From NCBI RefSeq assembly GCF_003293745.1, contig NZ_PTLZ01000002.1, positions 1-64,000 on the forward strand: 64,000 nucleotides of DNA, in the 5' to 3' direction. Positions 15,482 to 24,006 of the stretch are shown here, piece by piece. Below the pieces are notes generated by a model. The model worked only from the letters and a program-made list of their open reading frames with translations. It was not told the DNA's origin and made no database searches. Source of the DNA: Herminiimonas fonticola (GTDB lineage Bacteria > Pseudomonadota > Gammaproteobacteria > Burkholderiales > Burkholderiaceae_D). Position 1 is the first letter of the stretch; each line of letters opens with the position of its first letter. The position numbers were made by a program, and so were the translations under genes.

Positions 15482-18400
15482 ATGTTTAACTGGATTGTTC
15501 GTTTCAGTCTGACCAACCGCATATTTGTTTTGGTGGCGGCATTGCTCTTGATGGTCTATGGCTCGTTAATGGCATTGCGTACACCGATTGATGTATTCCC
15601 GGATTTGAATAAGCCTTTGGTGACCATTTTGACAGAGGCAGGGGGCATGGCTCCTGAAGAAGTCGAGCAGCTAGTATCGTTTCCCGTAGAGACATCGTTA
15701 AACGGAATGCCTGGTGTAACCAGAGTGCGTTCGGTTGCTGGTGTCGGTTTGTCGATTGTGTACGCCGAGTTTGATTGGGGTACAGATATTTATCGGAACC
15801 GACAATTAGTTTCGGAACGACTTGCCTTGGTGAAGGAGCAACTACCCGATGGCATTACGCCAATCATGGGGCCAGTCTCATCCATTATGGGCGAAGTGAT
15901 GTTGATAGCATTACCTATCGATGTTGCTACAACCGATCCAATGCGCGCCCGGGAATATGCCGACTTTGTATTGCGACCGAGGTTGCTATCTATTCCGGGG
16001 GTATCGCAGGTCATACCTATTGGTGGTGACGTAAGGCAGTTGCGGGTTGAGCCGGATACAGCACGCATGGCGCAGTTCAATGTGACGCTTGAACAGATCG
16101 AAATCGCATTACGTGGCTTTGCTGCGAATACAAGCGGTGGTTTCATTGACCTCAATAGCCGTGAGTATCTAATTCGAAATTTGGGGCGTACCAACCGTCT
16201 GGAGGACGTAAAAGGATTGGCAGTTACATACCGCAATGGCACACCTGTTTTAATGGATCAGGTGGCCACCGTTCGCTTTGCTGCCGCATTTAAACGAGGC
16301 GACGCAGGACTCAATGGCAAGCCAGCAGTCATCGTCAGCGTACAGAAACAGCCCGCTGCGGATACTGTCAAATTAACGCGTGATATTGAAACCGCATTAA
16401 GTGAACTCAAACAAGGACTCCCTGCGGGTCTTTCTGCGCCGGAAGTGTTGTTCCGACAGGCCGATTTTATTGAAGCATCTATCAATAACGTAGTAGAAGC
16501 ATTACGTGACGGTGCAATCCTAGTTGCCATTATCTTGTTTGCGTTTCTACTCAATATCAGGACTACTGCAATATCACTTATTGCTATTCCTTTGTCGCTT
16601 GCAGTGACTGCAGTCGCATTTCATCTATTAGGACAATCGATCAATGTCATGACACTGGGTGGACTCGCTATTGCGATTGGCGAACTAGTCGATGACGCCG
16701 TGGTGGACGTTGAAAATATCTTGCGACGTCTCAAGCAGCGAAGTGTTGGGGACAAATCGGTATCGGTATTGGAAGTAATCTGGCGTGCATCGGTCGAGGT
16801 GCGCTCTGGCATCGTGTATGCAACCGTTATCGTTGTTCTTGTATTCGTGCCACTTTTCGCATTACCCGGAATTGAAGGTCGTTTGTTCGCGCCACTTGGA
16901 ATTGCTTACATCGTGTCGATTTTGGCATCGATGCTGGTTTCCATGACGATTACTCCCGTGTTGGCTTATTACCTGCTGCCTCAAATGAAGCAACTCGCAC
17001 ACGGTGATAGTCCAGTGGTTAGTCGCCTGAAGGCCTGGGATAAACGAGTGCTTGAGTGGTCGTTTCCAAGAGCGAAAATGATTCTTGTCGTGGCCGCATT
17101 GGTCGTCGTTACCGCAGGGTCTACGATCGCATTCTTTCCGCGTGCTTTCTTGCCGCCATTTAACGAAGGCTCATTGGTGATGGGTATGACATTCACTCCT
17201 GGCACTTCGTTGGCAGAAGCCAATCGGATGGGCGCAATGGCAGAAACACTCATTCGACAGGTTCCAGAAGTATCCAAGGTTGGACGACGCACTGGCCGTG
17301 CCGAGCTCGATGAACATGCCGAAGGTGTTCATTCGTCAGAAATCGACGTCGATTTGAAGCGTTCGGAACGCGGTCGGAAAGAAATAATGGCGGACATACG
17401 CGCACAGCTTTCGACTATCCCGGCTTCAGTGGCAATCGGCCAGCCGATTTCTCATCGACTCGACCATCTGCTCTCTGGGGTGCGCGCGCAAATCGCGTTG
17501 AAGATTTACGGTGAAGATACCGATACCTTACGTGGATTAGCGGAAGGATTGCGTTCACGCTTGGTAACCGTACCAGGACTGGTGGATCTCTCGGTCGAGC
17601 GGCAAGTTCTTATTCCGCAAATCAAGATACACGTAGATTATCGTAAGGCCGCTCAATATGGATTGGCACCCGGCCAATTGTTGACTACGTTGGAAACGCT
17701 CTCTGAAGGAAAGCGTATTGCACAAGTTGTGGATGGGGTGCGTAGATTCGATGTGACGATACGTCTGCCAGATGACGGACGCTCACCACAAGATTTGGCA
17801 CGTGTGATGATCGACACACCGGCAGGAAAAATACCTTTGTCTTCTATTGCAACGGTTGAAGAAGGTGATGGCCCCAATCAGATAGGCAGGGAAAATGGCA
17901 GAAGACGCATCGTCGTCTACGCCAATACAGATGGCTCCGACATGTCACGCATCATCGGCGATGTTCGTGCTGCGATTGCCGCTACACCAATGCCAAGTGC
18001 TTACTTCGTGAGTGTCGAAGGACAATTCCAAGCACAAGAAAAAGCAATGAAGCTTATCGTCGGCTTGTCCCTATTGTCGCTGGCAATGATTTTCCTCGTG
18101 CTCTACTCGCGTTATAAATCGAGTGTTCTGGCATTCGTCATTATGGGCAACATCCCATTTGCGTTGATTGGTAGCGTCATTGCAATGTGGATTGCAGGCG
18201 TATCGCTGTCAGTGGCCTCTATGGTTGGCTTCATTACTTTGGCAGGTATTGCGACGCGTAACGGCATCCTCAAAGTCAGTCACTACATCAATCTCTGCAA
18301 GCTCGAAGGCGAAGAGTTCGGTCTGCCTATGATTGTGCGTGGGTCGTTAGAAAGGCTGACGCCCGTACTGATGACAGCATTGGTGGCTGCGTTTGCGCTA

Positions 18401-18586
18401 ACGCCACTGCTATTGGCAGCAGATGCGCCAGGCAAAGAGATTTTGCATCCGGTTGCTGTCGTTATCTTTGGTGGTTTGATTAGCTCGACGATTCTCGATT
18501 CGCTTCTTACGCCAGTGATATTTTGGTTAGTCGGACGCAAACCGCTTGAACGGCTTGTTGCCGGGAAACAGGAAGATGCGTATTAA
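15482..18586 (+). CDS. Heavy-metal RND efflux pump (CzcA family)
   Basis: A 1034-residue RND transporter with a first helix near 12-30 and two large periplasmic loops. The helix-4 motif reads [16 protein letters not shown], rather than the DFGxxVDGAVVxxEN form of Zn/Co/Cd pumps or the VDAAIV form of Cu/Ag pumps, so it belongs to a less-characterised HME subgroup. It exports metal cations from periplasm or cytoplasm using the proton gradient. It forms an operon with the outer-membrane factor and adaptor. The substrate cannot be assigned with confidence. Confidence 0.9.
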   Translation: MFNWIVRFSLTNRIFVLVAALLLMVYGSLMALRTPIDVFPDLNKPLVTILTEAGGMAPEEVEQLVSFPVETSLNGMPGVTRVRSVAGVGLSIVYAEFDWGTDIYRNRQLVSERLALVKEQLPDGITPIMGPVSSIMGEVMLIALPIDVATTDPMRAREYADFVLRPRLLSIPGVSQVIPIGGDVRQLRVEPDTARMAQFNVTLEQIEIALRGFAANTSGGFIDLNSREYLIRNLGRTNRLEDVKGLAVTYRNGTPVLMDQVATVRFAAAFKRGDAGLNGKPAVIVSVQKQPAADTVKLTRDIETALSELKQGLPAGLSAPEVLFRQADFIEASINNVVEALRDGAILVAIILFAFLLNIRTTAISLIAIPLSLAVTAVAFHLLGQSINVMTLGGLAIAIGELVDDAVVDVENILRRLKQRSVGDKSVSVLEVIWRASVEVRSGIVYATVIVVLVFVPLFALPGIEGRLFAPLGIAYIVSILASMLVSMTITPVLAYYLLPQMKQLAHGDSPVVSRLKAWDKRVLEWSFPRAKMILVVAALVVVTAGSTIAFFPRAFLPPFNEGSLVMGMTFTPGTSLAEANRMGAMAETLIRQVPEVSKVGRRTGRAELDEHAEGVHSSEIDVDLKRSERGRKEIMADIRAQLSTIPASVAIGQPISHRLDHLLSGVRAQIALKIYGEDTDTLRGLAEGLRSRLVTVPGLVDLSVERQVLIPQIKIHVDYRKAAQYGLAPGQLLTTLETLSEGKRIAQVVDGVRRFDVTIRLPDDGRSPQDLARVMIDTPAGKIPLSSIATVEEGDGPNQIGRENGRRRIVVYANTDGSDMSRIIGDVRAAIAATPMPSAYFVSVEGQFQAQEKAMKLIVGLSLLSLAMIFLVLYSRYKSSVLAFVIMGNIPFALIGSVIAMWIAGVSLSVASMVGFITLAGIATRNGILKVSHYINLCKLEGEEFGLPMIVRGSLERLTPVLMTALVAAFALTPLLLAADAPGKEILHPVAVVIFGGLISSTILDSLLTPVIFWLVGRKPLERLVAGKQEDAY

Positions 18587-18640
18587 AAAGGTTTATGTGG
18601 CGGCACCTATTCAAGACACGCCACACTCTTGGAGAAAATG

Positions 18641-19015
18641 ATGAGGAAAATTTTAGCTCTGGCAACTATGGCAATCGCCCTTACCGCAACTGGCCATGTA
18701 CTCGCACACGGTGCGAAAGCAAACCATGGGGGAATTGTGCAAAGTGCAAATGATTTGAATTTTGAATTAGTTGCGAAAGATGGAAAGGCCACGATTTACG
18801 TTGAAGACCATGATGAGGCGTTTTCAACTACAGGAGCAACAGGAAAACTCACCATTCTTAATGGCGCAGAAAAAACGGAAGTATCACTTGAAGCTGCAGG
18901 AAAAAATTTGCTCGTAGCTAAAGGTGAGGTCAAATTATCTAAAGGTGCAAAGGTAGTTGCAGCAATTAATTTTGCAGATAAAAGCTCAGTTAACGTTAGG
19001 TTTGCGATTAAATAA
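18641..19015 (+). CDS. Small periplasmic protein at end of RND operon
   Basis: About 124 residues with a signal peptide (cleavage near VLAHGAK). The mature protein opens with AHGAKANHGG, whose histidines could bind metal, followed by a small beta-sandwich-like region (DLNFELVAKDGKATIYVEDH). GGAG at 18631 fits the ATG at 18641 better than the one at 18638. It lies 54 bp after the pump gene and is probably a periplasmic metal carrier or chaperone. Confidence 0.65.
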   Translation: MRKILALATMAIALTATGHVLAHGAKANHGGIVQSANDLNFELVAKDGKATIYVEDHDEAFSTTGATGKLTILNGAEKTEVSLEAAGKNLLVAKGEVKLSKGAKVVAAINFADKSSVNVRFAIK

Positions 19016-19143
19016 CTTTAAACTTCTACCTTTTTTCTTGGGAGCATGGTCCTGCAGCCTTGACTCCCGAGGCTAGTCTTTAGGAATCGCCATTTGCCTC
19101 TGTTGCTCTTGAATAGAATTGGGAATTCCGTTGTACTTGCAAT

Positions 19144-19305
19144 ATGAGTACACGGATTCCACCTGCTTTAAAATGGCTGATAGACAAACGAGTCAGGCTT
19201 GGCGATGAAATTCAAAGACTCAACAGGAAGTTCAGATGTCCGGTTTCGTGTGCCCCAACTCGATGGCCTTTTTCCGTTGAGCTGAATTCAATGCTGGCCA
19301 TATGA
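19144..19305 (+). pseudogene. Possible gene fragment (53 codons)
   Basis: The first 30 codons (MSTRIPPALKWLIDKRVRLG, then DEIQRLNRKF) read like genuine protein, but the frame then runs antisense into the 19232 gene and soon stops. It may be the 5' end of a gene cut by the junction near 19230. I do not recognise the family. Confidence 0.25.
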
Positions 19306-19858
19306 ACGGAATTTGGCTTTTAGGCATTTCTCGCAGATCTCGCTGGTATTTATCCTTCTGCAGGTTGATTTTAAAGAAAGTCGGGCTGTGGTCAATAGCA
19401 TGTTTCTGAAGCCTCCACAGAACAACGAAGGAGTACTTGGGGGTTAAGTACTTATTCTTCCTGTAATACGCAAGTGCGTTGGTCAGAATTACATTGTTCT
19501 CGGTCGCTGCTAGTCGCTCCAAGGCGCGGACACAGGACTCCAGCCGCATCTGTTGCATTAAGCGATCAAGCTTCTTCTTGGCATCAGCTGGATTTAACTT
19601 TCGACCTTCTTCGAAGACGGAAAGTCCGAATTTCAAGATGCATTTCGAGCCGACCATCATTTGGTTTTTTGTCAGATGGTTTTTGATCTCGAAGTGATAG
19701 CGAAGTGCCTCCTGCTCACATAACTCGCACGTTTCAATCGGCTCCTCGTGGTCGATTGTCCTGTCCGTGAAGGACCATTCCTCAAATGCCTCCGGAAGAG
19801 TCTTACCAACCGAAAGAGGAAGAATGCTATCTCTTACCCGTTGCGGGTATGCAGTCAT
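19232..19858 (-). CDS. Zinc-finger-like protein, last gene of Ubl-divergent operon
   Basis: A 208-residue protein with a treble-clef-like metal site: CELC at 44-47, histidines at 55 and 61, then MVGSKC with Cys73. The rest is basic and helical with an aromatic patch near 140-190. It begins 27 bp after the ImmA/IrrE gene and is probably on the same transcript. CxxC-H-GSxC fingers of this type occur in phage and plasmid proteins. A nucleic-acid binding or adaptor role is inferred, and a RING-like role in the neighbouring Ubl system is only a hypothesis. Confidence 0.6.
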   Translation of the reverse strand: MTAYPQRVRDSILPLSVGKTLPEAFEEWSFTDRTIDHEEPIETCELCEQEALRYHFEIKNHLTKNQMMVGSKCILKFGLSVFEEGRKLNPADAKKKLDRLMQQMRLESCVRALERLAATENNVILTNALAYYRKNKYLTPKYSFVVLWRLQKHAIDHSPTFFKINLQKDKYQRDLREMPKSQIPFIWPALNSAQRKKAIELGHTKPDI

Positions 19859-19885
19859 AGTGCCTCCTTAATGTCTAAAAATTGA

Positions 19886-20689
19886 CTATCCCTTTTTCGC
19901 ATAGTGGGAATATCCTCGTTCAAACATTTCGATATCGTTGAGGTAGAGCATAACTAATACTTGCCCACTAACAGAGGGCATTGAACTTTCTAACAGCTCG
20001 AAATCGTCAGCGTCATCGTTTTCAAACCAAGCGTCGGCTGATTGCTTTCCACTCTTATTTCCCTCGACACGATCATTGAGGATGTCGTAAGCAAAACTGT
20101 CCTCATCGAGAAGGCGCTTCAGACGCCATTTGCTTGGGACATGGGATGCCCTACTGAACCATTTAAGACCGTTATGCCCATAGCAAGCGACGATAACCGG
20201 TAGGATATCGAGCGCTGCGAGTCGGATCGACATGGCCTGCAGGCTGACATCGAAGTCATTAGCGACACGCTGTAGATCCTGTAGCGTTGGTTTGGAAAGC
20301 GATTTGATAATGGGTCGAAGAATGTTCGTCGGCATGAGCAGATGCGATGCAAATTCGTCCGCCTCTTTTTCGAGAGCTACCTCGGAACTGTAATTCTGGA
20401 CGATGTCGTCGACCCGACATCGGAACGATCGACCTCGGTGGAGCAGCCAGTGGCCAATCTCATGTGCAACAGAAAATCGTTCTCGTCCTCGGCTGGTTGC
20501 TCTTCTGATCGTCGCAATGGCCTTGGTGTCGTAGCCCACCAAGGTGGCTTCGCACCCATTCAATGCTTCGTAACGAACTTCTACCCCTTGGTCAAAAGCA
20601 ATAGCCTCTACGTCAAGGTCGGCTGCCGAAGTAATGCATAATTCATCAACAAGCTGTTCGGCACGATGGCCCGGGCGTATGAACGACAT
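19886..20689 (-). CDS. ImmA/IrrE-family metallopeptidase
   Basis: A 267-residue protein with the zinc-peptidase motif HEIGH at 76-80 and the third ligand Glu near 109 (KEADEFASHLLMP). ImmA/IrrE peptidases cleave repressor-like proteins and so switch on phage, transposon or stress genes. It starts 3 bp after the small helical protein gene, suggesting that protein or the sigma-like regulator as substrate. The C-terminal 130 residues are an extra domain of unknown role. Confidence 0.85.
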   Translation of the reverse strand: MSFIRPGHRAEQLVDELCITSAADLDVEAIAFDQGVEVRYEALNGCEATLVGYDTKAIATIRRATSRGRERFSVAHEIGHWLLHRGRSFRCRVDDIVQNYSSEVALEKEADEFASHLLMPTNILRPIIKSLSKPTLQDLQRVANDFDVSLQAMSIRLAALDILPVIVACYGHNGLKWFSRASHVPSKWRLKRLLDEDSFAYDILNDRVEGNKSGKQSADAWFENDDADDFELLESSMPSVSGQVLVMLYLNDIEMFERGYSHYAKKG

Positions 20690-20692
20690 TGC

Positions 20693-21076
20693 TCACTCGC
20701 TATCGGATCGAAGCTTCTGCAGTTGTTGGTAAATACGCACAACATCTTCATCGGACATTTCATCCAGCTTTCTAGCAGCCAAGGTATAACGCGGATCGTT
20801 CATGGCCGATTGCACAAACGCCCGCGCCGTTTGAATATCGATCACATCAGTCTTCGTTTCATGAGCCGCAGTTTTCAAGGCGAGACCAGTCTTGGCAGCT
20901 GCAAGTCTGCGCCGTCCAATCTCGGCCCGCGCGGCAGAAAGCAGAGACAACTTCTCCTTTCGAAGCGCATCAATATCTTCACCATCCAGCAGCTCAGCAG
21001 CCGACATATTCAGTAGTTCTTGCTGCTGGCTTTCGAGCAGAGCTGACCATTCGTCCTTCTTTTCGGACTGGCTCAC
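20693..21076 (-). CDS. Small helical protein between sigma-like and ImmA genes
   Basis: A 127-residue, charged, alpha-helical protein without a recognised domain. It overlaps the upstream sigma-like gene by 4 bp and precedes the metallopeptidase by 3 bp, so expression of the three is coupled. Candidate roles are the cleavable partner of the peptidase or an anti-sigma-like factor; this is inferred from position only. Confidence 0.6.
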   Translation of the reverse strand: MSQSEKKDEWSALLESQQQELLNMSAAELLDGEDIDALRKEKLSLLSAARAEIGRRRLAAAKTGLALKTAAHETKTDVIDIQTARAFVQSAMNDPRYTLAARKLDEMSDEDVVRIYQQLQKLRSDSE

Positions 21077-21639
21077 TTTTCATTCTCCTTCATGTCTTTC
21101 AAGCGCCTGTTGAGGCGTTTGCGTGCGGCTTCATATTGTTTCATATCCCATCCTAGAGAATCCGCAGCCTCTTGCCCTGTCATCTCCATGCCCCATGCAA
21201 CCGCCAAATCTTGCAAGTCTGGCTCGTTGGCAAGTGAGTTCATGAGCTGATTGAAAAGCTCCTGGCCGCTGATAATCCGTTCTGGCGTGACTTCAGCACG
21301 TGGGATAACGAAAACGCCAGTAGCAGCGGCTTCATCGGCATCGTCACTAACAATTTCCGATACATCTACGAAATGATTGATGGCTCCCGTCGTTTCCCGC
21401 TCCCGCAAGTTGGATGCTTCGCTATGCATCGCGTTCATCAACACGACTGCGGGAGGCAGATCCCTCGGGAAGATCCTATCCTGCCCGAGCAGGGCGGTGA
21501 AAGTCTCCTGGATCAGATCTTCGGCAGACATGTTCACCAACCCTCGGACGTATGTCCGAGCTTTGTATCGAATCCGCTGGTAATCGTCATCCGAGAGCTG
21601 TTCCAGCGCCCGGTACACCTCTTCCTTGCTAAGACTCAC
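21073..21639 (-). CDS. Sigma-70-like regulator
   Basis: A 188-residue protein with a region-2-like segment (SAEDLIQETFTALL, near 40) and a region-4-like helix-turn-helix (TGQEAADSLGWDMKQYEAARKRLNRRL) at the C-terminus, similar to ECF-type sigma factors. The GTG at 21639 is chosen because GGGAGGGA lies just upstream. It is the first gene of the minus-strand arm and would control it or the divergent Ubl arm through the shared region. Confidence 0.7.
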   Translation of the reverse strand: MSLSKEEVYRALEQLSDDDYQRIRYKARTYVRGLVNMSAEDLIQETFTALLGQDRIFPRDLPPAVVLMNAMHSEASNLRERETTGAINHFVDVSEIVSDDADEAAATGVFVIPRAEVTPERIISGQELFNQLMNSLANEPDLQDLAVAWGMEMTGQEAADSLGWDMKQYEAARKRLNRRLKDMKENEK

Positions 21640-21686
21640 ACTGTCCCTCCCGTGTTTTATGAAGATGATGACTGCCCAACACACCG

Positions 21687-21729
21687 TTTCGGACGTCTTC
21701 TAGAAATATTTTTATTCCGGCGTCCGAAA
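21687..21729. promoter_or_regulatory. Divergent regulatory region with 9+9 bp dyad
   Basis: TTTCGGACG (21687-21695) and CGTCCGAAA (21721-21729) form a perfect inverted repeat with a 25-bp AT-rich spacer, placed between the divergent sigma-like and Ubl genes. It could be an operator controlling both arms or a pair of sigma-factor promoter elements. Confidence 0.6.
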
Positions 21730-21872
21730 ATCCTATCCTCGTCAGTCATACCAAGTAGATGGCAAGAATGCGAGAACGGTAACCAATGCTGCCGAAATGA
21801 TACTGCTGCAAAACCGGTTACAAAACAAGCAATTTGGGCCACTGACTTTTCTACATTTGAAGGATTAAAGAC

Positions 21873-22139
21873 ATGAGTAATGATAAAGACAAGCCCAACG
21901 GGCACAAAGACGTCACCATTTATATCAACGGTACGCCTAAGGTGGTGCGTAAGGAACGGCTGACGTTTGAAGAGATCGTTGCCCTGGCTTTCGACAACCC
22001 GCCGACCGGCGAAGGCGTGCAGTTCACGGTGCAGTATTCCCGTGGCCACTCCAACTCTAAGGGTAGTCTAGTTGAAGGCCAGTCGGTTCAAGTCAAAGAA
22101 GGGATGGAATTCGATGTCACGTCCACTAATCGCTCGTAG
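21873..22139 (+). CDS. Ubiquitin-like (multiubiquitin-domain) protein
   Basis: An 88-residue protein with the features of the prokaryotic multiubiquitin family: a beta-hairpin start (KDVTIYINGTPKVVRKERLT), a FEEIVALAF helix, and the terminal strand QVKEGMEFDVT. It carries one domain and ends STNRS, with no di-glycine, as I recall for this family. It should be activated by the E1-like enzyme encoded next, whose start overlaps its last 26 bp. GAAGGA precedes the ATG at 21873. It is the modifier of a bacterial ubiquitin-like system. Confidence 0.8.
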   Translation: MSNDKDKPNGHKDVTIYINGTPKVVRKERLTFEEIVALAFDNPPTGEGVQFTVQYSRGHSNSKGSLVEGQSVQVKEGMEFDVTSTNRS

Positions 22140-23295
22140 TCCCGACCTTCTGCGTCTGCAGAATGAAGGGTATGACATCGGAGTCCGCGATGGCTTCTTG
22201 CTCGTCAAGGACGTGCCCTACGTTACGGCCGCCCGTGAAATCAAGCGTGGAATCCTGATTTCTGCACTTGAATTGAACGGGGACAAGACCACTACACCGC
22301 AAAACCATGTGGCGATGTGGACGGGCGAGCATCCCTGTCACCATGATGGCCGGAGCATCACCACCATCGCTAATCCGAGCCCGCCGCAGGATCTAGGCGG
22401 TGGTATCCGTGCTGACTTCACATTCTCGGCCAAGGCTGCCTATCGTGATTACCATCATAAGATGACAACCTATATCGCTCGCATCTGCGGGGAGGCCAAG
22501 GCCATCGATTCATCCGTGACGGCAGCCACATTTCCGGCAATGCCTACCGAAGAAGGTGAGTCCGTATTTCGGTATCTCGATACCGCGAGCAGTCGAGTCG
22601 GCATCGGCGCGCTGAACGATCGCTTGGTAGGGCTGAAAATCGCTATTGTGGGTCTCGGCGGAACGGGGTCGTATGTCTTGGATTTGGTTGCAAAGACCTG
22701 CGTCGCGGAAATCCATCTGTTCGACGCGGATGTCTATTCTCAGCACAATGCTTTCCGCTCCCCAGGTGCGGCATCCATTGAAGACTTGCAGGCCAAGCCG
22801 TCCAAGCTTGCCTATTTGTCAGGAATCTACAACCGTATGCGACGCGGCATTTACTCACATGAGGTATATGCCGATGTCTCAACAGAAGTGCTTTATTCAA
22901 TGGATTTTGTCTTCTTGTGTTTGGATCGTGGTGCAGCGAAGAAGATCCTTGTCAATATGCTCGTCGAAAAAGGCATTCCCTTCGTGGACGTTGGTATGGG
23001 TATCCTGCAGTCCCAGGACAAGCTGACCGGTCTTATGCGCGTCACCAGCTTTGCGGCAGGGGACGATCCTTCCGTGCTGGCTCGCATTGACTACTCAGAC
23101 GAGGATATGGCGAAAAACGAATACTCTACCAATATCCAGATTGCCGAGTTGAACACCCTGAATGCTGCGTTGGCGGTGATTCAATGGAAGAAGCGCTACG
23201 GTATCTACCGCGACTCGTCGCGAGCGAACTCGTACAGCTACTCCATTGCCGCCAATGAAATGGCGAACCAAGCAGACGATGAGGAAGCGGCATGA
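22114..23295 (+). CDS. E1-like ThiF adenylyltransferase of Ubl system
   Basis: A 393-residue protein. Residues 1-160 form an N-terminal region like the DUF6791 domain of such enzymes, with the conserved-looking stretch GEHPCHHDG around Cys75. Residues 165-370 form a ThiF/E1 adenylation fold: IVGLGGTGS at 178-186, FDADVYSQHNAFR at 203-215 and FLCLDRG at 267-273. It would adenylate the Ubl C-terminus with ATP. No cysteine occurs after residue 269, where a canonical E1 would have its thioester cysteine. It overlaps the next gene in an ATGA junction. Confidence 0.85.
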   Translation: MSRPLIARSPDLLRLQNEGYDIGVRDGFLLVKDVPYVTAAREIKRGILISALELNGDKTTTPQNHVAMWTGEHPCHHDGRSITTIANPSPPQDLGGGIRADFTFSAKAAYRDYHHKMTTYIARICGEAKAIDSSVTAATFPAMPTEEGESVFRYLDTASSRVGIGALNDRLVGLKIAIVGLGGTGSYVLDLVAKTCVAEIHLFDADVYSQHNAFRSPGAASIEDLQAKPSKLAYLSGIYNRMRRGIYSHEVYADVSTEVLYSMDFVFLCLDRGAAKKILVNMLVEKGIPFVDVGMGILQSQDKLTGLMRVTSFAAGDDPSVLARIDYSDEDMAKNEYSTNIQIAELNTLNAALAVIQWKKRYGIYRDSSRANSYSYSIAANEMANQADDEEAA

Positions 23296-23687
23296 CGCGG
23301 TTGTATAGCATCAGCCACCAATATGTGGAGTACATCCCAGAACACTTACTGCCGGGGGTACTCTACATTTCTAAACGTTTCAGAACGGCCTCCCATTTGT
23401 GTTGTTGCGGTTGCGGTATGAAGGTCGTCACGCCCCTGAATCCTGCCAAGTGGAGCCTCACTGACTATGGCCCCAACGTATCGTTGTCGCCCTCAATTGG
23501 CAACTGGAATCATCCGTGCCGCTCGCACTACTTCATTATCCGTAATCATGTGCGCTGGGCAGGAAAAATGAGTCAGCGCCAAGTCGCCGCCGTACGGCAG
23601 CGGGATCATATTGACGTGGAACGTCACGCTAAAGGCAAGAACGTAGTGGCGCACCTATCCGAAATATTTAAACGCTGGTTCAAATAA
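23292..23687 (+). CDS. Cys/His-rich DUF6527-type protein
   Basis: A 131-residue protein with a metal-binding pattern: HLCCCGCG at 35-42 and NHPCRSHYFI at 73-82. This matches the DUF6527 proteins that follow ThiF genes in bacterial ubiquitin-like operons. The C-terminal third is basic. It overlaps the E1-like gene by 4 bp and closes the plus-strand arm. The role may be a ligase-like, hydrolase-like or target-binding part; family function is not established to my knowledge. Confidence 0.75.
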   Translation: MTRLYSISHQYVEYIPEHLLPGVLYISKRFRTASHLCCCGCGMKVVTPLNPAKWSLTDYGPNVSLSPSIGNWNHPCRSHYFIIRNHVRWAGKMSQRQVAAVRQRDHIDVERHAKGKNVVAHLSEIFKRWFK

Positions 23688-23790
23688 CACCACATTCACC
23701 AAGCTTAAAAAGATAGTACCCAATATATTTGTACCGATTTGATAAGCGGAAAGTTGCATTGCCGACGTTAGAAAATTTGGCTTTGAATAT

Positions 23791-23895
23791 CTATTGAATC
23801 GCCCCGAGTTTACAACACACTTCAAGCCTCTCGAAGTACTGCTTTTCGTAGTTGACAGGCGAAAGATTAGCTAAACCTTTTTTATAAGTCTTTAC
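23791..23895 (-). pseudogene. IS3-family transposase C-terminal remnant
   Basis: On the minus strand, codons read GLANLSPVNYEKQYFERLEV and end in TAG at 23791-23793. The SPVxYEKQYFERL pattern is the C-terminal end of IS3-type OrfB transposases. Nothing else of the gene remains upstream in frame. A segment at 23957-23985 (TGGAACTTTACGATGCGATT and following) resembles the iterated repeats at 4531-4655. Confidence 0.6.
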
Positions 23896-24006
23896 AACGG
23901 GGATGCCGGGCCTTATAAAAAATACGAGGACGTGGATGGTGATTTTTGAACATCAGTGGAACTTTACGATGCGATTACGCGGCAAGCTCTTCCTGCAGTC
24001 ATATGA

